DNA from: VBAS01 sp035318985
Lineage (GTDB): Bacteria > Bacteroidota > Bacteroidia > Chitinophagales > Chitinophagaceae
Direction of reading: 5' to 3'
Assembly (NCBI GenBank): GCA_035318985.1
Contig: DATHDP010000146.1
Coordinates: forward strand, 1-50,224
DNA: 50,224 nt
Shown: in pieces, positions 8,551 through 18,000 of the stretch
Layout of the letters: each line of letters opens with the position of its first letter
Position numbering within the stretch: the stretch's first letter is position 1
Position numbers and translations under genes: made by a program
The notes under the pieces: model-generated
Database searches by the model: none
Told to the model about the DNA's origin: nothing
The model's input: only the letters and a program-made list of their open reading frames with translations

Positions 8551-9939
8551 ATGAAAAAGATCACCATCATTTTTTGTTTTTCACTTTTGACTTTTGACTT
8601 TTTAGGACAAACTGTAACTCAAAAGCTTCAAAAAGTATTTACTGCATTTGAGCAGGACAGCCAGCTAAAACATGCTATTAGTTCTTTGTATGTTATTGAT
8701 GCAAGTACAGGGCAAGTTGTATTTGATAAAAACTCACAGATCGGTTTGGCACCGGCATCAACACAAAAAATTATTACAAGTGTTACTGCTTTTGAGTTGT
8801 TGGGAAAAGATTACAGGTATAAAACAGATTTTTACCTTTCTGAAAAAGTAGGATCGAATTCTATAATTTATATTGAACCTTCAGGAGATCCAACACTTGG
8901 GAGCTGGCGCTGGGAACAAACAAAAGAAGCAAATGTATTGCACAGGATCACCGATGCTATAAGAAAACAGGGTAGAAAAATTTCATGGCCCATTATTATT
9001 AATGCTGAAGGTTGGAATACCGAATCAATACCCGATGGATGGATATGGCAGGACATTGGAAATTATTATGGGGCAGGAGCCGATGTACTTAACTGGAGGG
9101 AGAATCAATTTGACCTGGTATTAAGTTCAGGAGACAATGTCGGTGATGCAGTTTCAATTGCAGGCACAATACCAGCAAAACTGAATATGAATTTTGAATC
9201 CACTGCTTTGGCTGCTCCAAAACAAACAGGTGATAATGCTTATATATATATTCAACCTACAAGTAACAATTATGGCATTGTAAGAGGAACGATACCCGTT
9301 AATGAAAATAAGTTTATTATTTCTGGGTCAATGATCTCTCCGGGAAACCAGTTTCTAAGTTCGTTACTTGACTCTATCAAAGGCTGGTATGTTAAACCTG
9401 AATCGCTTGAAAAAGTGGTTCTTTTTAAGAAGTATGAAAAGAATGTACAAATGATCCATTCGGAAATTTCTCCCTCTCTCGATTCTATCATCTACTGGTT
9501 CAATAAAAAAAGCATCAACCTTTATGGTGAAGCATTGATCAAAACTTTTGCTTATGAAATGAAAGGGATCGGTTCAACTGATAGCGGCGTCGTGGTCGTT
9601 CAAAATTTTTGGAAAGAAAAAGGGTTGGACAAAGATGAATTAGGAATTGTTGATGGCTCAGGTTTGTCTCCATTAAATCGTGTTACCACACATTCCCAGG
9701 TTGAGATCCTAAAGTATGCTACAACAAAAAACTGGTTCCCTTATTTCAAAACTGCATTGCCTGAATACAATGGCATGAGTATGAAGAGCGGAACAATACG
9801 TGGCGTAAAAGGATTTTGTGGTTATCACAAAGCAAAGAATGGAAAAGAATATATCTTCTCTTTTCTTGTCAATAATTATAATGGTTCTGCATCAAGTCTT
9901 GTAAATAAAATGTACAAAGTGCTGGATATACTTAAATAG
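8551..9939 (+). CDS. dacB: D-alanyl-D-alanine carboxypeptidase/endopeptidase (PBP4, S13 family)
   Basis: 462 residues from the ATG at 8551, which gives a signal peptide MKKITIIFCFSLLTFDFLG before Gln. An in-frame ATG at 8530 adds seven polar residues and is less likely. The three penicillin-binding motifs are visible: Ser70-Thr-Gln-Lys73 (PASTQK), SIN in KSINLYGEAL, and KSGT in MKSGTIRGVKG. Length fits class C PBPs. It is a periplasmic enzyme that trims or cuts peptidoglycan cross-links. Part of the signal peptide is encoded by a 7-bp tandem repeat (8582-8602). Confidence 0.92.
   Translation: MKKITIIFCFSLLTFDFLGQTVTQKLQKVFTAFEQDSQLKHAISSLYVIDASTGQVVFDKNSQIGLAPASTQKIITSVTAFELLGKDYRYKTDFYLSEKVGSNSIIYIEPSGDPTLGSWRWEQTKEANVLHRITDAIRKQGRKISWPIIINAEGWNTESIPDGWIWQDIGNYYGAGADVLNWRENQFDLVLSSGDNVGDAVSIAGTIPAKLNMNFESTALAAPKQTGDNAYIYIQPTSNNYGIVRGTIPVNENKFIISGSMISPGNQFLSSLLDSIKGWYVKPESLEKVVLFKKYEKNVQMIHSEISPSLDSIIYWFNKKSINLYGEALIKTFAYEMKGIGSTDSGVVVVQNFWKEKGLDKDELGIVDGSGLSPLNRVTTHSQVEILKYATTKNWFPYFKTALPEYNGMSMKSGTIRGVKGFCGYHKAKNGKEYIFSFLVNNYNGSASSLVNKMYKVLDILK
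8582..8602 (+). repeat. 7-bp tandem repeat in PBP4 signal peptide (CACTTTT, GACTTTT x2)
   Basis: Three consecutive 7-mers encode the hydrophobic core (FSLLTFDF) of the signal peptide. The GACT core matches the array in the E2 linker at 6534-6568. Confidence 0.7.
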
Positions 9940-9987
9940 ACAATATTCAAGTATTGCACCTAACTTCAAATTTCAAACAAACGATTT

Positions 9988-10416
9988 ATGAAGGAGCAAA
10001 ATTTTAGAAACCATAGCCGTTATATCATTTTATGGACTTTTATAACTCCCTTAATATTGATCGCAATACTCGGAGGAAGCATTGTTAATTTGATCCATGC
10101 TGATGCAGATACTCATTATTCAGCGGCATTAATTCTTTTGATCTCTGTCGGTTTAATTATTATTTATTGGTATGCCCGTCGGTTTGCATTAGTTGCCCAG
10201 GACAGGGCTATTCGGGCAGAAGAAAACTTGCGTTATTTTATTTTAACAGGTAAACCATTTGACAGTCGTTTGAGAATGTCACAGATCATTGCATTACGAT
10301 TTGCTCCTGATGATGAATTTCCTGGGTTAGCAAAAAAAGCTGTTGAAGAAAATTTAAGGTCCAAAGAGATAAAAGCTGCTATTCAAAAATGGAAGGCGGA
10401 TAATCACCGGGTTTAA
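9988..10416 (+). CDS. DUF6526 family membrane protein
   Basis: 142 residues. Two transmembrane helices (residues about 15-37 and 47-65) are followed by a cytosolic helical tail with FDSRLRMSQIIALRFAPD, then FPGLAKKAVEENL. The opening KEQNFRNHSRYI and this tail are how I recognise the DUF6526 family, which is common in Bacteroidota and has no known function. The stop codon overlaps that of the convergent M50 protease gene by 4 nt. Confidence 0.75.
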   Translation: MKEQNFRNHSRYIILWTFITPLILIAILGGSIVNLIHADADTHYSAALILLISVGLIIIYWYARRFALVAQDRAIRAEENLRYFILTGKPFDSRLRMSQIIALRFAPDDEFPGLAKKAVEENLRSKEIKAAIQKWKADNHRV

Positions 10417-11372
10417 AAAAAACTGCTTATCGATGATATATCTAAAAAGAAAGGCGCTGCAAAAGATGCGACCCAAATGACTATTATTAAAATTTTTCCA
10501 GCAATTGAAAGATCCTGCGTCAGGCTTCTTTGTAAAAGTCCCTGTATAGTTGTTATTATCTGTTCTTCTTTTGATGATATCTCATAAGGAGGTGCCGGGT
10601 TTACATCTTTGAACTGGGGATAATATTTTATTACTGCATTCCTTAATCTCCAATATTCTTCTGGTGTTAATTCTTCATAAGTTTTCATAAGGTTGATGCC
10701 TTCAGCTTCTATCTTTTTTTCAATTCGTTCATGCTGCAGATCACCGAACATTCGTGTTAGCATCATGAATGGAAAAAATAATAATGGATAAAACTCTGAA
10801 CTAATCGCTACCCAGATCATTAAACCAGCTGAAATGAATACAAATATTTTCCCGAGAATATTATAATCATCCAAAAACAAGCGGTGTAGCAATTGTCCAC
10901 CATCAAGAGGATAGACAGGCAGTAAATTGAGAAGATTCAGGAAGACTAATATCCAGGCAAGCTTCTCAAAAAAATAAATGTCTGTTTGTTCTGCAATAAA
11001 ATGAGATAACAAACCAAGTATGATCCCGGGCAGCGGACCCGCAAGTAATATTATCGCCGATTGTTTTTGTGATACATCTTGTTTTTTACCTGAAACATAG
11101 GCGCCCATTAATGGAATAAAAAAAATCCCGAGCTCCTGGTATTTGTAGATCTTCATTGCAAAGAAATGTCCCATTTCATGAAAAACAACAACTGCTGTCA
11201 GGATCATCACCCATGTCCAGTTATGTCTGAAGAAAAAATAGCCGACAACAAGAAAAAGTGCAAGACTGCCCAGCGATCTCAGCCAAACATTCATTTTATT
11301 TTTCGGTTCTTCTAACTCCGGTTTGGGAATTTCCGCAGGTATTTCACCAGGTATAGGAATTGGTTGGTCCAT
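10413..11372 (-). CDS. M50 family site-2-type membrane metalloprotease
   Basis: 319 residues with several transmembrane helices. HEMGH at residues 65-69 supplies two zinc ligands and the catalytic Glu; LDGG with Asp157 supplies the third ligand. The AGPLPGIILG stretch between them is typical of the FtsH/SpoIVFB-like M50 branch. There is no PDZ domain and the N-terminus is proline/glutamate-rich and cytosolic. It is likely an intramembrane protease; the substrate is unknown. It is the last gene of a minus-strand operon with the thioesterase gene (4-nt gap) and the membrane protein gene at 11789. Confidence 0.88.
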   Translation of the reverse strand: MDQPIPIPGEIPAEIPKPELEEPKNKMNVWLRSLGSLALFLVVGYFFFRHNWTWVMILTAVVVFHEMGHFFAMKIYKYQELGIFFIPLMGAYVSGKKQDVSQKQSAIILLAGPLPGIILGLLSHFIAEQTDIYFFEKLAWILVFLNLLNLLPVYPLDGGQLLHRLFLDDYNILGKIFVFISAGLMIWVAISSEFYPLLFFPFMMLTRMFGDLQHERIEKKIEAEGINLMKTYEELTPEEYWRLRNAVIKYYPQFKDVNPAPPYEISSKEEQIITTIQGLLQRSLTQDLSIAGKILIIVIWVASFAAPFFLDISSISSFF

Positions 11373-11376
11373 GTGA

Positions 11377-11787
11377 TTATTGAAAATAACGTTCTAATGT
11401 TTTCTTTAGTGCTTCAGGCATCGCAGTTCTTTTCATTCCTTCTTTTTCCATAAAATATAAAATGATATTGCCAACACAAAGTAATTCCTCTTTTTCATTA
11501 TAAACCTCATGATGGAACTCAATTTTATGATGCAACGGAAGCTCTTTTAATGAAGTTTTGATCGTAAGTAAGTCATCATACAAAGCAGGACGAAGATATC
11601 TTGCATGCACATCTACCACCGGCATTATCACTCCCATTTTTTCCATATCAGCATAAGTAAACCCTAAATGGCGAATTGATTCTGCCCTTGCAACTTCAAA
11701 ATAGGGGAAAAAATTACTGTGGTACACTATTCCCATTTGGTCAGTCTCGGCATATCGTACTCTTATTTTTGTTTCGGAGGTAAACAT
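11377..11787 (-). CDS. Acyl-CoA thioesterase, YbgC/FadM-like hot-dog fold
   Basis: 136 residues, the usual size of a single 4HBT domain. The catalytic motif is clear near the N-terminus: RVRYAETDQMGIVYHSNF, with the Asp/Tyr/His arrangement of 4-hydroxybenzoyl-CoA thioesterase-like enzymes. It should hydrolyse short or medium acyl-CoA or aryl-CoA in the cytosol. It sits 1 nt after the membrane protein gene and 4 nt before the M50 gene, so the three are co-transcribed. Confidence 0.88.
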   Translation of the reverse strand: MFTSETKIRVRYAETDQMGIVYHSNFFPYFEVARAESIRHLGFTYADMEKMGVIMPVVDVHARYLRPALYDDLLTIKTSLKELPLHHKIEFHHEVYNEKEELLCVGNIILYFMEKEGMKRTAMPEALKKTLERYFQ

Positions 11788-11788
11788 A

Positions 11789-12349
11789 CTAAAGGTTACT
11801 TTCTATTTTCTCACCGCCAATTTCATAGGATGGTTCGTCTTTCCCAAAAAATGATGAGATGCTTTTTGAAGTGATCAATAAAAGGATACTTATTATAAAA
11901 CCGATCAGTGAATTCCAAAACCTTATTTTACTGGTTCGCAATTCAGCGGGTTCAAAATCCTCACCATATTGGGTGATGTTTATGAATTTACCGGCTATAT
12001 ATTGAATGATCTCAGGTATTGTTTGTAACAAAGAACTCAGACAGATCGCAATGATGATCACATGGAGCACGGCCACTTTATTAAGTTTGAATTCCAGCAA
12101 CTCCTCATTTTCACGGCATATAAATTTTGCTAATGGTTTAATATTCCTTGCTAATAGAAAAAAAGTGATCGTGTAAAATGCAAAGAACAGAACGGTTGGT
12201 AAGATTGCCATCATAAGATTTCCGCCAATTCCAGTACCAAAGCCAAACAGCAAACTGGTCATCAAAGTAAGGAGTGACGTGATCATCTTATATCCCATGA
12301 TCAGCGCTGTAGCAATTATCCCTAATTCGACAAGTTGTAATTTTTTCAT
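11789..12349 (-). CDS. Four-helix integral membrane protein, uncharacterised (DUF2975-like)
   Basis: 186 residues with four hydrophobic helices at about 10-38, 45-68, 90-115 and 140-165, and a charged C-terminal tail. The region KPLAKFICRENEELLEFKLNKV between helices 2 and 3 resembles the amphipathic link in DUF2975 proteins, but the match is weak by eye. It is the first gene of the operon with the thioesterase and M50 genes. Function unknown. Confidence 0.6.
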   Translation of the reverse strand: MKKLQLVELGIIATALIMGYKMITSLLTLMTSLLFGFGTGIGGNLMMAILPTVLFFAFYTITFFLLARNIKPLAKFICRENEELLEFKLNKVAVLHVIIIAICLSSLLQTIPEIIQYIAGKFINITQYGEDFEPAELRTSKIRFWNSLIGFIISILLLITSKSISSFFGKDEPSYEIGGEKIESNL

Positions 12350-12547
12350 AAATCATTTGCCCGATCCCATAAACCTTTCAATGCGGTCGCATGGCAAAGT
12401 AGTTAAAAATGTTTACCATTTTTATTTTCGCCGATCCTTTTTGCCACAGGTAAAGTGTGCAGATATACATCGTATGATCAGTTCTTTTAGAATAATTTGT
12501 TAAACATGTATCAACATTGCACTTATCCACCAATGTTTGGAATGATG

Positions 12548-12579
12548 TTTGGCACAGGTAAAAATAAATTGAATATTTG
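12548..12579 (+). promoter_or_regulatory. Candidate -33/-7 promoter for the TPR-barrel-HU operon
   Basis: TTTG (12548-12551), 20 nt of spacer and AATATTTG (12572-12579), one mismatch from TAnnTTTG. It lies 37 nt before the ATG at 12617. The 12350-12547 stretch upstream shows no gene. Confidence 0.38.
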
Positions 12580-12616
12580 CAACGTTAAGTCACCATCGGT
12601 TTAAAGGACAATTAAT

Positions 12617-15600
12617 ATGAAGAATCGCAGCATCGCTTTAGTAGCCACTGTTATTTCCTTTTTTTCTCTCAACGCACAGCAAACCCTCATTTTTAAAGAT
12701 CCGCAGGAAAAATTCAAGGAAGCAAAGGAATACTATCAGAAGGAGCAGTATAGCATTGCTTATCCATTATTCAAGGAATTGCAACAGGCGTCAAAGGAAA
12801 CAAATTACATCAATGATGCATTGGTGACCCAGGAGATCAATTATTACACAACCGTTCTTGCACTCAAGCAAAATGAAGGTCGTGCAGAAGAAGCAGCTAC
12901 AGATTTTATTGAGCTGGAAAAAAATAATGCCCGTGTTCAGCAGATGAATTTTCATCTTGGTGAGTTTTATTACCGCAAACAAAATTTTCCTGATGCAGCG
13001 AAATATTATGAGGAGGCAGGTATTGCCAACTTAAGTAACCGGGAAATTTCCGACATGAAATTTCACCAGGGGTATGCTTATTTCACCATGCAAAAATTTA
13101 ACCAGGCAAAACCACTTTTTAATTCGATAAGACAGATCAAGGACGATCCTAATTATATTGATGCAAACTATTATTACGGGTTCCTTGCTTTTCGGGATCG
13201 TAGTTATAATGAAGCACTGGAAAGTTTTAAAATAGTGGAGAATGAAAAAGCGTATGAAGCTGTTGTACCATATTATATAGCTCAGATATATTATATCCAG
13301 GGGAAAAAGGAAGAAGCGATCGCTTATGCTGAAAAAAAGCTTAAAGGAGGCAATGCTCAATACTATGACCGGGAGATGAAACTTATGCTCGGGCATGGTT
13401 ATTTTGAAAGAAAGGAATTTGATAAGGGACTCCCATATCTTGAAGATTATGTTTCAAAAGCAGAAAAGGTCACAAGGGAGAACCTGTATGAATTATCATA
13501 CAGTTATTATATGGCGGGTCAATATCCAAAAGCAATTAATGGGTTCAAACAATTAAGTGGGAAGGATGATTCATTAAGTCAGCATGCCATGTACCTGCTG
13601 GGAGATTCTTATTTGAAAATTGGAGAGAAGGCTAATGCGAGAAATGCATTTTTATTTTGCGCATCAAACAGCAGCAATAAAGCACAAAAAGAAATTTCTA
13701 AATTCCAGTATGCAAAACTCTCTTACGAACTCGGCTACCAGGATGAAGCGTTGAACAGCTTAAGTTCATTTTTGGCTGATTATCCTAATTCGAATTATAA
13801 TACTGAAGCAAGAGACCTGATGGTAATGGTGCTTGCTAATACAAATAATTATAAAGATGCATTGGCGCTGATGGAAGGACTTAAAAATCCATCAGAAACT
13901 TCAAAGAAGACCTATCCACGGATCCTGTTTGGAAGAGCAGCTGAATTAATAAATGATGGGAATTTGCTCCAGGCCGATGCCCTTTTGGATAAAGCGTTGA
14001 AAGATCCGAATAATGCGACTATTCTTCCATTAGTAAATTTCTGGAAAGGAGAAATTGCTTATCGGGCTGATAAATTAGATAATGCAATTAAATATTACAA
14101 TGCTTATTTAGATGCAGGGGCTCCGACATCTGGTGAGGCAAATGCAAATACGGTTAAATATAATCTTGGGTATTGTTATTTAAGAAAGGAAAATTACCCT
14201 GCAGCATTAAAATTCTTTGAACAAGTTGGAAAAAATCCAGCATTGAATTCAGATGCAATTACCCAGGACGCATACATACGCAGCGCTGATTGTTATTTTA
14301 TGAACCGTGATTATACCCGTGCAAAATCGATGTATGATAATGTGATCAAGCTTTCATGGCCAGCCGAGGATTATGCAACTTTCCAAGTTGCCATGATCGC
14401 CGGAGTAAGAAGTTCGAATGAAAAGATCAGTTTGATGAATACAATGGCGAGAAAGTTTCCAACTTCTTCGCTTGTGGGTGATGCAAATATGGAAATTGCC
14501 AATGCATATCTTGCCGATGAACGTTTTCGTGAAGCGATCGCTCCTTTAAACAATGTATTAAAGCTTTCGACAAATAATAGCCTGAAGCCACAGGCACAGT
14601 TAAAACTCGCTATTGCAAATTATAATCTGAATAATAATCGTGAAGCATTAGCTCAATACAAAAATTTGGTTCAGACATATCCTAATTCACCTGAAGCAGA
14701 AGAAGCTTTGGATAATATTAAAAGTATTTATGTAGAAGATGGAAAGCCTGATGAATATGCAAACTATATGCGTCAAATGGGAAGACCACTGGATGTAAGC
14801 ACCGAAGATTCACTTTCATGGTCGGCTGCGCTAACGCAGTATCAAAGTGGAAATTCCAATGCTGCATTAACGGCATTTAATAATTATATGCAGCCTTTCC
14901 CCGACGGAGCATATTCTTTAGATGCAAATTTTTACCGTGGCGAAATTTATTTTGAAAAGAAAGATTGGAACAATGCCATGAGCGGATATCAGCCTGTTGC
15001 AGAAAAAGCGCCAAACCGTTTTGCAGAGAAAGCGATCCTGCAAACAGCTAGGATTTATTTCTTTGAGCAAAAAAATTATTCGCAAGCGGAAAGTTATTAT
15101 GCGCAGCTAAAACAAATTGCTTCAGGACAGGAAAACAAATTAGAAGCAATGCGTGGTTTACTTCGTTGTCAATATCAATTACAAAAGTGGAGCCAGGCAC
15201 TCGAAAATGCAAATGAACTGGTGACCTTAAAAGGGAGCAGCACTGACGATAAGGCGCTTGCCAACATGGCTATTGCGAAAGCTTACCAGGTAAATGGTCA
15301 GCATGATCTTGCAATTGCAAATTTTAAATCAGTTGTATCATTAAATAAGGCAGCTCTTGCGGCAGAAGCGAGATATGAAATTGCCAATAGCTGGTTTGCA
15401 TTGAACAAGCTTACCGATGCGGAAAAATCAGCGTTTGAAGTAATTAATAAATCAGGATCGTACGATTTCTGGGTAACGAAATCTTATATCCTTTTAGGGG
15501 ATGTCTATTTCAGGCAAAAGGATTATTTCAATGCAAAGGCAACTTATCAAAGTATCGTTGATAATTCGATCGTGCCGGAATTTAAAAAAGAAGCACAAGA

Positions 15601-15658
15601 GAAATTGAACAGGGTGATTGATGAAGAAGGTAAGAATAGTAAAGTCGGAAACAATTAA
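12617..15658 (+). CDS. Large exported tetratricopeptide-repeat protein
   Basis: 1013 residues. A signal peptide (RSIALVATVISFFSLNA, then QQ) is followed by TPR-like helical pairs along the whole length, for example EAKEYYQKEQYSIAYPLF, FYYRKQNFPDAAKYYEEAG, YNLGYCYLRKENYPAALKFF and FRQKDYFNAKATYQS. No enzyme motif is present. It should be a periplasmic or outer-membrane-associated scaffold. It is the first gene of a four-gene cluster; the barrel gene follows after 42 nt. A TPR protein next to a barrel gene is common in Bacteroidota, but I know of no assigned function. Confidence 0.85.
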   Translation: MKNRSIALVATVISFFSLNAQQTLIFKDPQEKFKEAKEYYQKEQYSIAYPLFKELQQASKETNYINDALVTQEINYYTTVLALKQNEGRAEEAATDFIELEKNNARVQQMNFHLGEFYYRKQNFPDAAKYYEEAGIANLSNREISDMKFHQGYAYFTMQKFNQAKPLFNSIRQIKDDPNYIDANYYYGFLAFRDRSYNEALESFKIVENEKAYEAVVPYYIAQIYYIQGKKEEAIAYAEKKLKGGNAQYYDREMKLMLGHGYFERKEFDKGLPYLEDYVSKAEKVTRENLYELSYSYYMAGQYPKAINGFKQLSGKDDSLSQHAMYLLGDSYLKIGEKANARNAFLFCASNSSNKAQKEISKFQYAKLSYELGYQDEALNSLSSFLADYPNSNYNTEARDLMVMVLANTNNYKDALALMEGLKNPSETSKKTYPRILFGRAAELINDGNLLQADALLDKALKDPNNATILPLVNFWKGEIAYRADKLDNAIKYYNAYLDAGAPTSGEANANTVKYNLGYCYLRKENYPAALKFFEQVGKNPALNSDAITQDAYIRSADCYFMNRDYTRAKSMYDNVIKLSWPAEDYATFQVAMIAGVRSSNEKISLMNTMARKFPTSSLVGDANMEIANAYLADERFREAIAPLNNVLKLSTNNSLKPQAQLKLAIANYNLNNNREALAQYKNLVQTYPNSPEAEEALDNIKSIYVEDGKPDEYANYMRQMGRPLDVSTEDSLSWSAALTQYQSGNSNAALTAFNNYMQPFPDGAYSLDANFYRGEIYFEKKDWNNAMSGYQPVAEKAPNRFAEKAILQTARIYFFEQKNYSQAESYYAQLKQIASGQENKLEAMRGLLRCQYQLQKWSQALENANELVTLKGSSTDDKALANMAIAKAYQVNGQHDLAIANFKSVVSLNKAALAAEARYEIANSWFALNKLTDAEKSAFEVINKSGSYDFWVTKSYILLGDVYFRQKDYFNAKATYQSIVDNSIVPEFKKEAQEKLNRVIDEEGKNSKVGNN

Positions 15659-15700
15659 ACGAACTAAAAATTAATAATTAAAAGTTATTAATTAATAATA

Positions 15701-17371
15701 ATGAAGAGCAAAATGAATATGAAAGCCGTTTTAATATTGGGATTTGGAATTTTTTCATTTGGAATTTCCTTTTCACAACAAGACACCACAAAAAAGAAAG
15801 GTACTGTTGATATAACATCAGCATTTAAACCTGTATTGAAAGAATCGGCTAAAATTAATTTTAATGCGTCTCCTGCCGTAAATGATACAACAAAGCCAAG
15901 ATTGAATTACGATATTCCAAATCAGAATTTATTATTTGCTTATACGCCGGGAAGCCTTCGTCCGCTTGCGTTGGATATTGATTCGGGTGGTTACTGGGAT
16001 ATGAATAGTTATATCAAAGCAGGATTCGGAAGCTTAAAAACCCCGTTTGTGCAAGCAGGGATCTCTTTTGGAGATGGAAAAACTGCGGGGCTGAATATTT
16101 ATGCAAAACATATTTCATCGTCAGGGAAAGAACTTTACCAGGATTATCGCAATACAAATGTTGATCTGAAAGGATTTTTCCAGACAAGTAAAAATTTGGA
16201 ATGGAATGCACAGCTTGGTATGAAGCAGGATCGTTATTATAAATATGGTATGGACCCGGCTTTGACAAGTTTTCCTCCTAAAGATTCAATTGAGCAAAAT
16301 TTCCAGACATGGAGAGGTGGGATTGGGTTTCATAATATTAATAATACTCAATTTGGAATTTCTTATTCGCCGGAGATTCTTATTAATGTATTTAATGATG
16401 GAAGAAAAAATAGTGAAAGCAACACGTATATAAATCTTCCGATGCAGAAATCGGTCGGTAAAGTTTTTGCTGTTGATCTTGGCGCTACTGCTGATCTGAC
16501 AAAGTATAAACCAGATAATAAATCAGCACAGGATAATACGTTCTTTTATATAAGCCCTTCAGTTTTATTTAAAACTCCGAAGATCAATGCACAGGTTGGG
16601 ATCCGCCCGGCATGGGATAATAAAACTTTTAAAATGTTTCCGAATATGCTGATCGAGGCAGGCACAGGAGACCAAAGATTTACTTTCCAAGCGGGTATGT
16701 CTGGATATATCAGGAGGACTTCTTATCAATACCTTGCAAATATTAATCCTTATATAGAAGCACCGGGGAGTTTAAAAAACACATGGATCACCGAAAGATT
16801 TGCCGGCTTCAAAGGTTCAATAGGCGATCATTTTACTTATAATGCAAAGCTTGGATATAATACATATAAGAATCAACCGCTTTTTGTAAATGATAACCCA
16901 ACCCTGGGCATTTATGACAATACTTTCAGAGTGATCTATGAGCCCGAGATGAATGGTGTTCATTTTGGAGGCGAGATCGGGTATACTGAACAGGAGAAAT
17001 TTTCTGTGCTGGCAGGAATTACTCTTAATAAATACATGAACATACAAGAAAATGAAAAAGCATATGGGTTAGTTCCGTTTGAATTGAAAGGTTCTGCCCG
17101 TGTACAGGTGATAAAAGACCTGTGGTTAAAAACTGACCTGTCGCTTTGGGATGGCGCACAATATAGAACTCCATCTGGCAAAGCCGCTCAACTGGATGGT
17201 TCATTTGATCTGAATGCAGGGCTTGAATTTCGTATCACAAAAAACCTGAATGTCTGGACACAATTCAATAACATTTTTAATAAAGAGTATGAGCCGTGGA
17301 AGTTATACAAGTCTTATGGATTTAATTTCCTCGCTGGCGTTATCTTCGCATTCGACCAGAAAACGAAATAA
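15701..17371 (+). CDS. Outer-membrane beta-barrel protein without plug domain
   Basis: 556 residues. A signal peptide ends in SFS before QQDTTKKKG. A linker contains ITSAFKPVLKESAKINF, then alternating aromatic/hydrophobic strands typical of barrels fill the rest, ending FNFLAGVIFAFDQKTK. The segment NVWTQFNNIFNKEYEPW is the TonB-receptor-type last-strand region, but there is no plug domain or CarboxypepD_reg domain. The start at 15701 has two further in-frame Met codons close by (MKSKMNMK). The stop overlaps the next start in TAATG, so translation is coupled to the HU-like gene. Confidence 0.8.
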   Translation: MKSKMNMKAVLILGFGIFSFGISFSQQDTTKKKGTVDITSAFKPVLKESAKINFNASPAVNDTTKPRLNYDIPNQNLLFAYTPGSLRPLALDIDSGGYWDMNSYIKAGFGSLKTPFVQAGISFGDGKTAGLNIYAKHISSSGKELYQDYRNTNVDLKGFFQTSKNLEWNAQLGMKQDRYYKYGMDPALTSFPPKDSIEQNFQTWRGGIGFHNINNTQFGISYSPEILINVFNDGRKNSESNTYINLPMQKSVGKVFAVDLGATADLTKYKPDNKSAQDNTFFYISPSVLFKTPKINAQVGIRPAWDNKTFKMFPNMLIEAGTGDQRFTFQAGMSGYIRRTSYQYLANINPYIEAPGSLKNTWITERFAGFKGSIGDHFTYNAKLGYNTYKNQPLFVNDNPTLGIYDNTFRVIYEPEMNGVHFGGEIGYTEQEKFSVLAGITLNKYMNIQENEKAYGLVPFELKGSARVQVIKDLWLKTDLSLWDGAQYRTPSGKAAQLDGSFDLNAGLEFRITKNLNVWTQFNNIFNKEYEPWKLYKSYGFNFLAGVIFAFDQKTK

Positions 17372-17985
17372 TGCAAGATAGTCTATACGAATTCCTGTTA
17401 TTAAATAAGAAAATAAGTTTACCCGGTATCGGCACTATCTCTCTTTGCCAGGCCCCGGCCCAGCATGATTTTCCAAACAAGCAGTTTATTGCGCCTGCAT
17501 CTTTTTTTACTATTGATCCAAAGAATGATAAACCTTCAAAAAAACTTTTTGACTGGCTTTCTTCCTCACTGAATATTACTGAATGGGATGCTATAAAATC
17601 AGTAAATGATTTTTCCTTTGATTTAAAAAAGAAATTATCAGAATTTGGGGAAGTGAATTGGGAAAAAATCGGTGTGCTACGTCGCAAGGATACAGGTGAT
17701 CTAAAACTCGACTCACAAAATATTTCATTACAAAGTGAACCACCGGTAACAGCAGAAAAAGTTATTCGTGTAAAAGCTGAACATAAAATATTAGTTGGAG
17801 AGAAGGAAAAGTCTTCAGTAGAAATGGAAGAATACTTAGCCGCAACTCCGGCGAAGAAAAATTATACATGGCTGATCGCAGTTATTCTTACTGTGTTGGC
17901 GGTGATGTTTATCGGGTGGTATTTTTCTGAGAAAGGATTTTCAACTTCATCAGCAGGCAATCAATCGGTCATCAAAACAAACTAA
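17371..17985 (+). CDS. HU-CCDC81-like protein with single C-terminal membrane anchor
   Basis: 204 residues. The N-terminal part (LYEFLLLNKKISLPGIGTI and, later, FSFDLKKKLSEFGEVNWEKI) matches the pair of HU-like CCDC81 domains found in Bacteroidota. A transmembrane helix lies at about 165-187 (WLIAVILTVLAVMFIGWYF), with only about 17 residues beyond it. Related proteins usually carry a periplasmic SPOR domain after the helix; it is missing here. It is expected at the inner membrane with the HU domains inside the cell. Translationally coupled to the barrel gene. Confidence 0.7.
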   Translation: MQDSLYEFLLLNKKISLPGIGTISLCQAPAQHDFPNKQFIAPASFFTIDPKNDKPSKKLFDWLSSSLNITEWDAIKSVNDFSFDLKKKLSEFGEVNWEKIGVLRRKDTGDLKLDSQNISLQSEPPVTAEKVIRVKAEHKILVGEKEKSSVEMEEYLAATPAKKNYTWLIAVILTVLAVMFIGWYFSEKGFSTSSAGNQSVIKTN

Positions 17986-18000
17986 GGGAAGGCTTTATTA

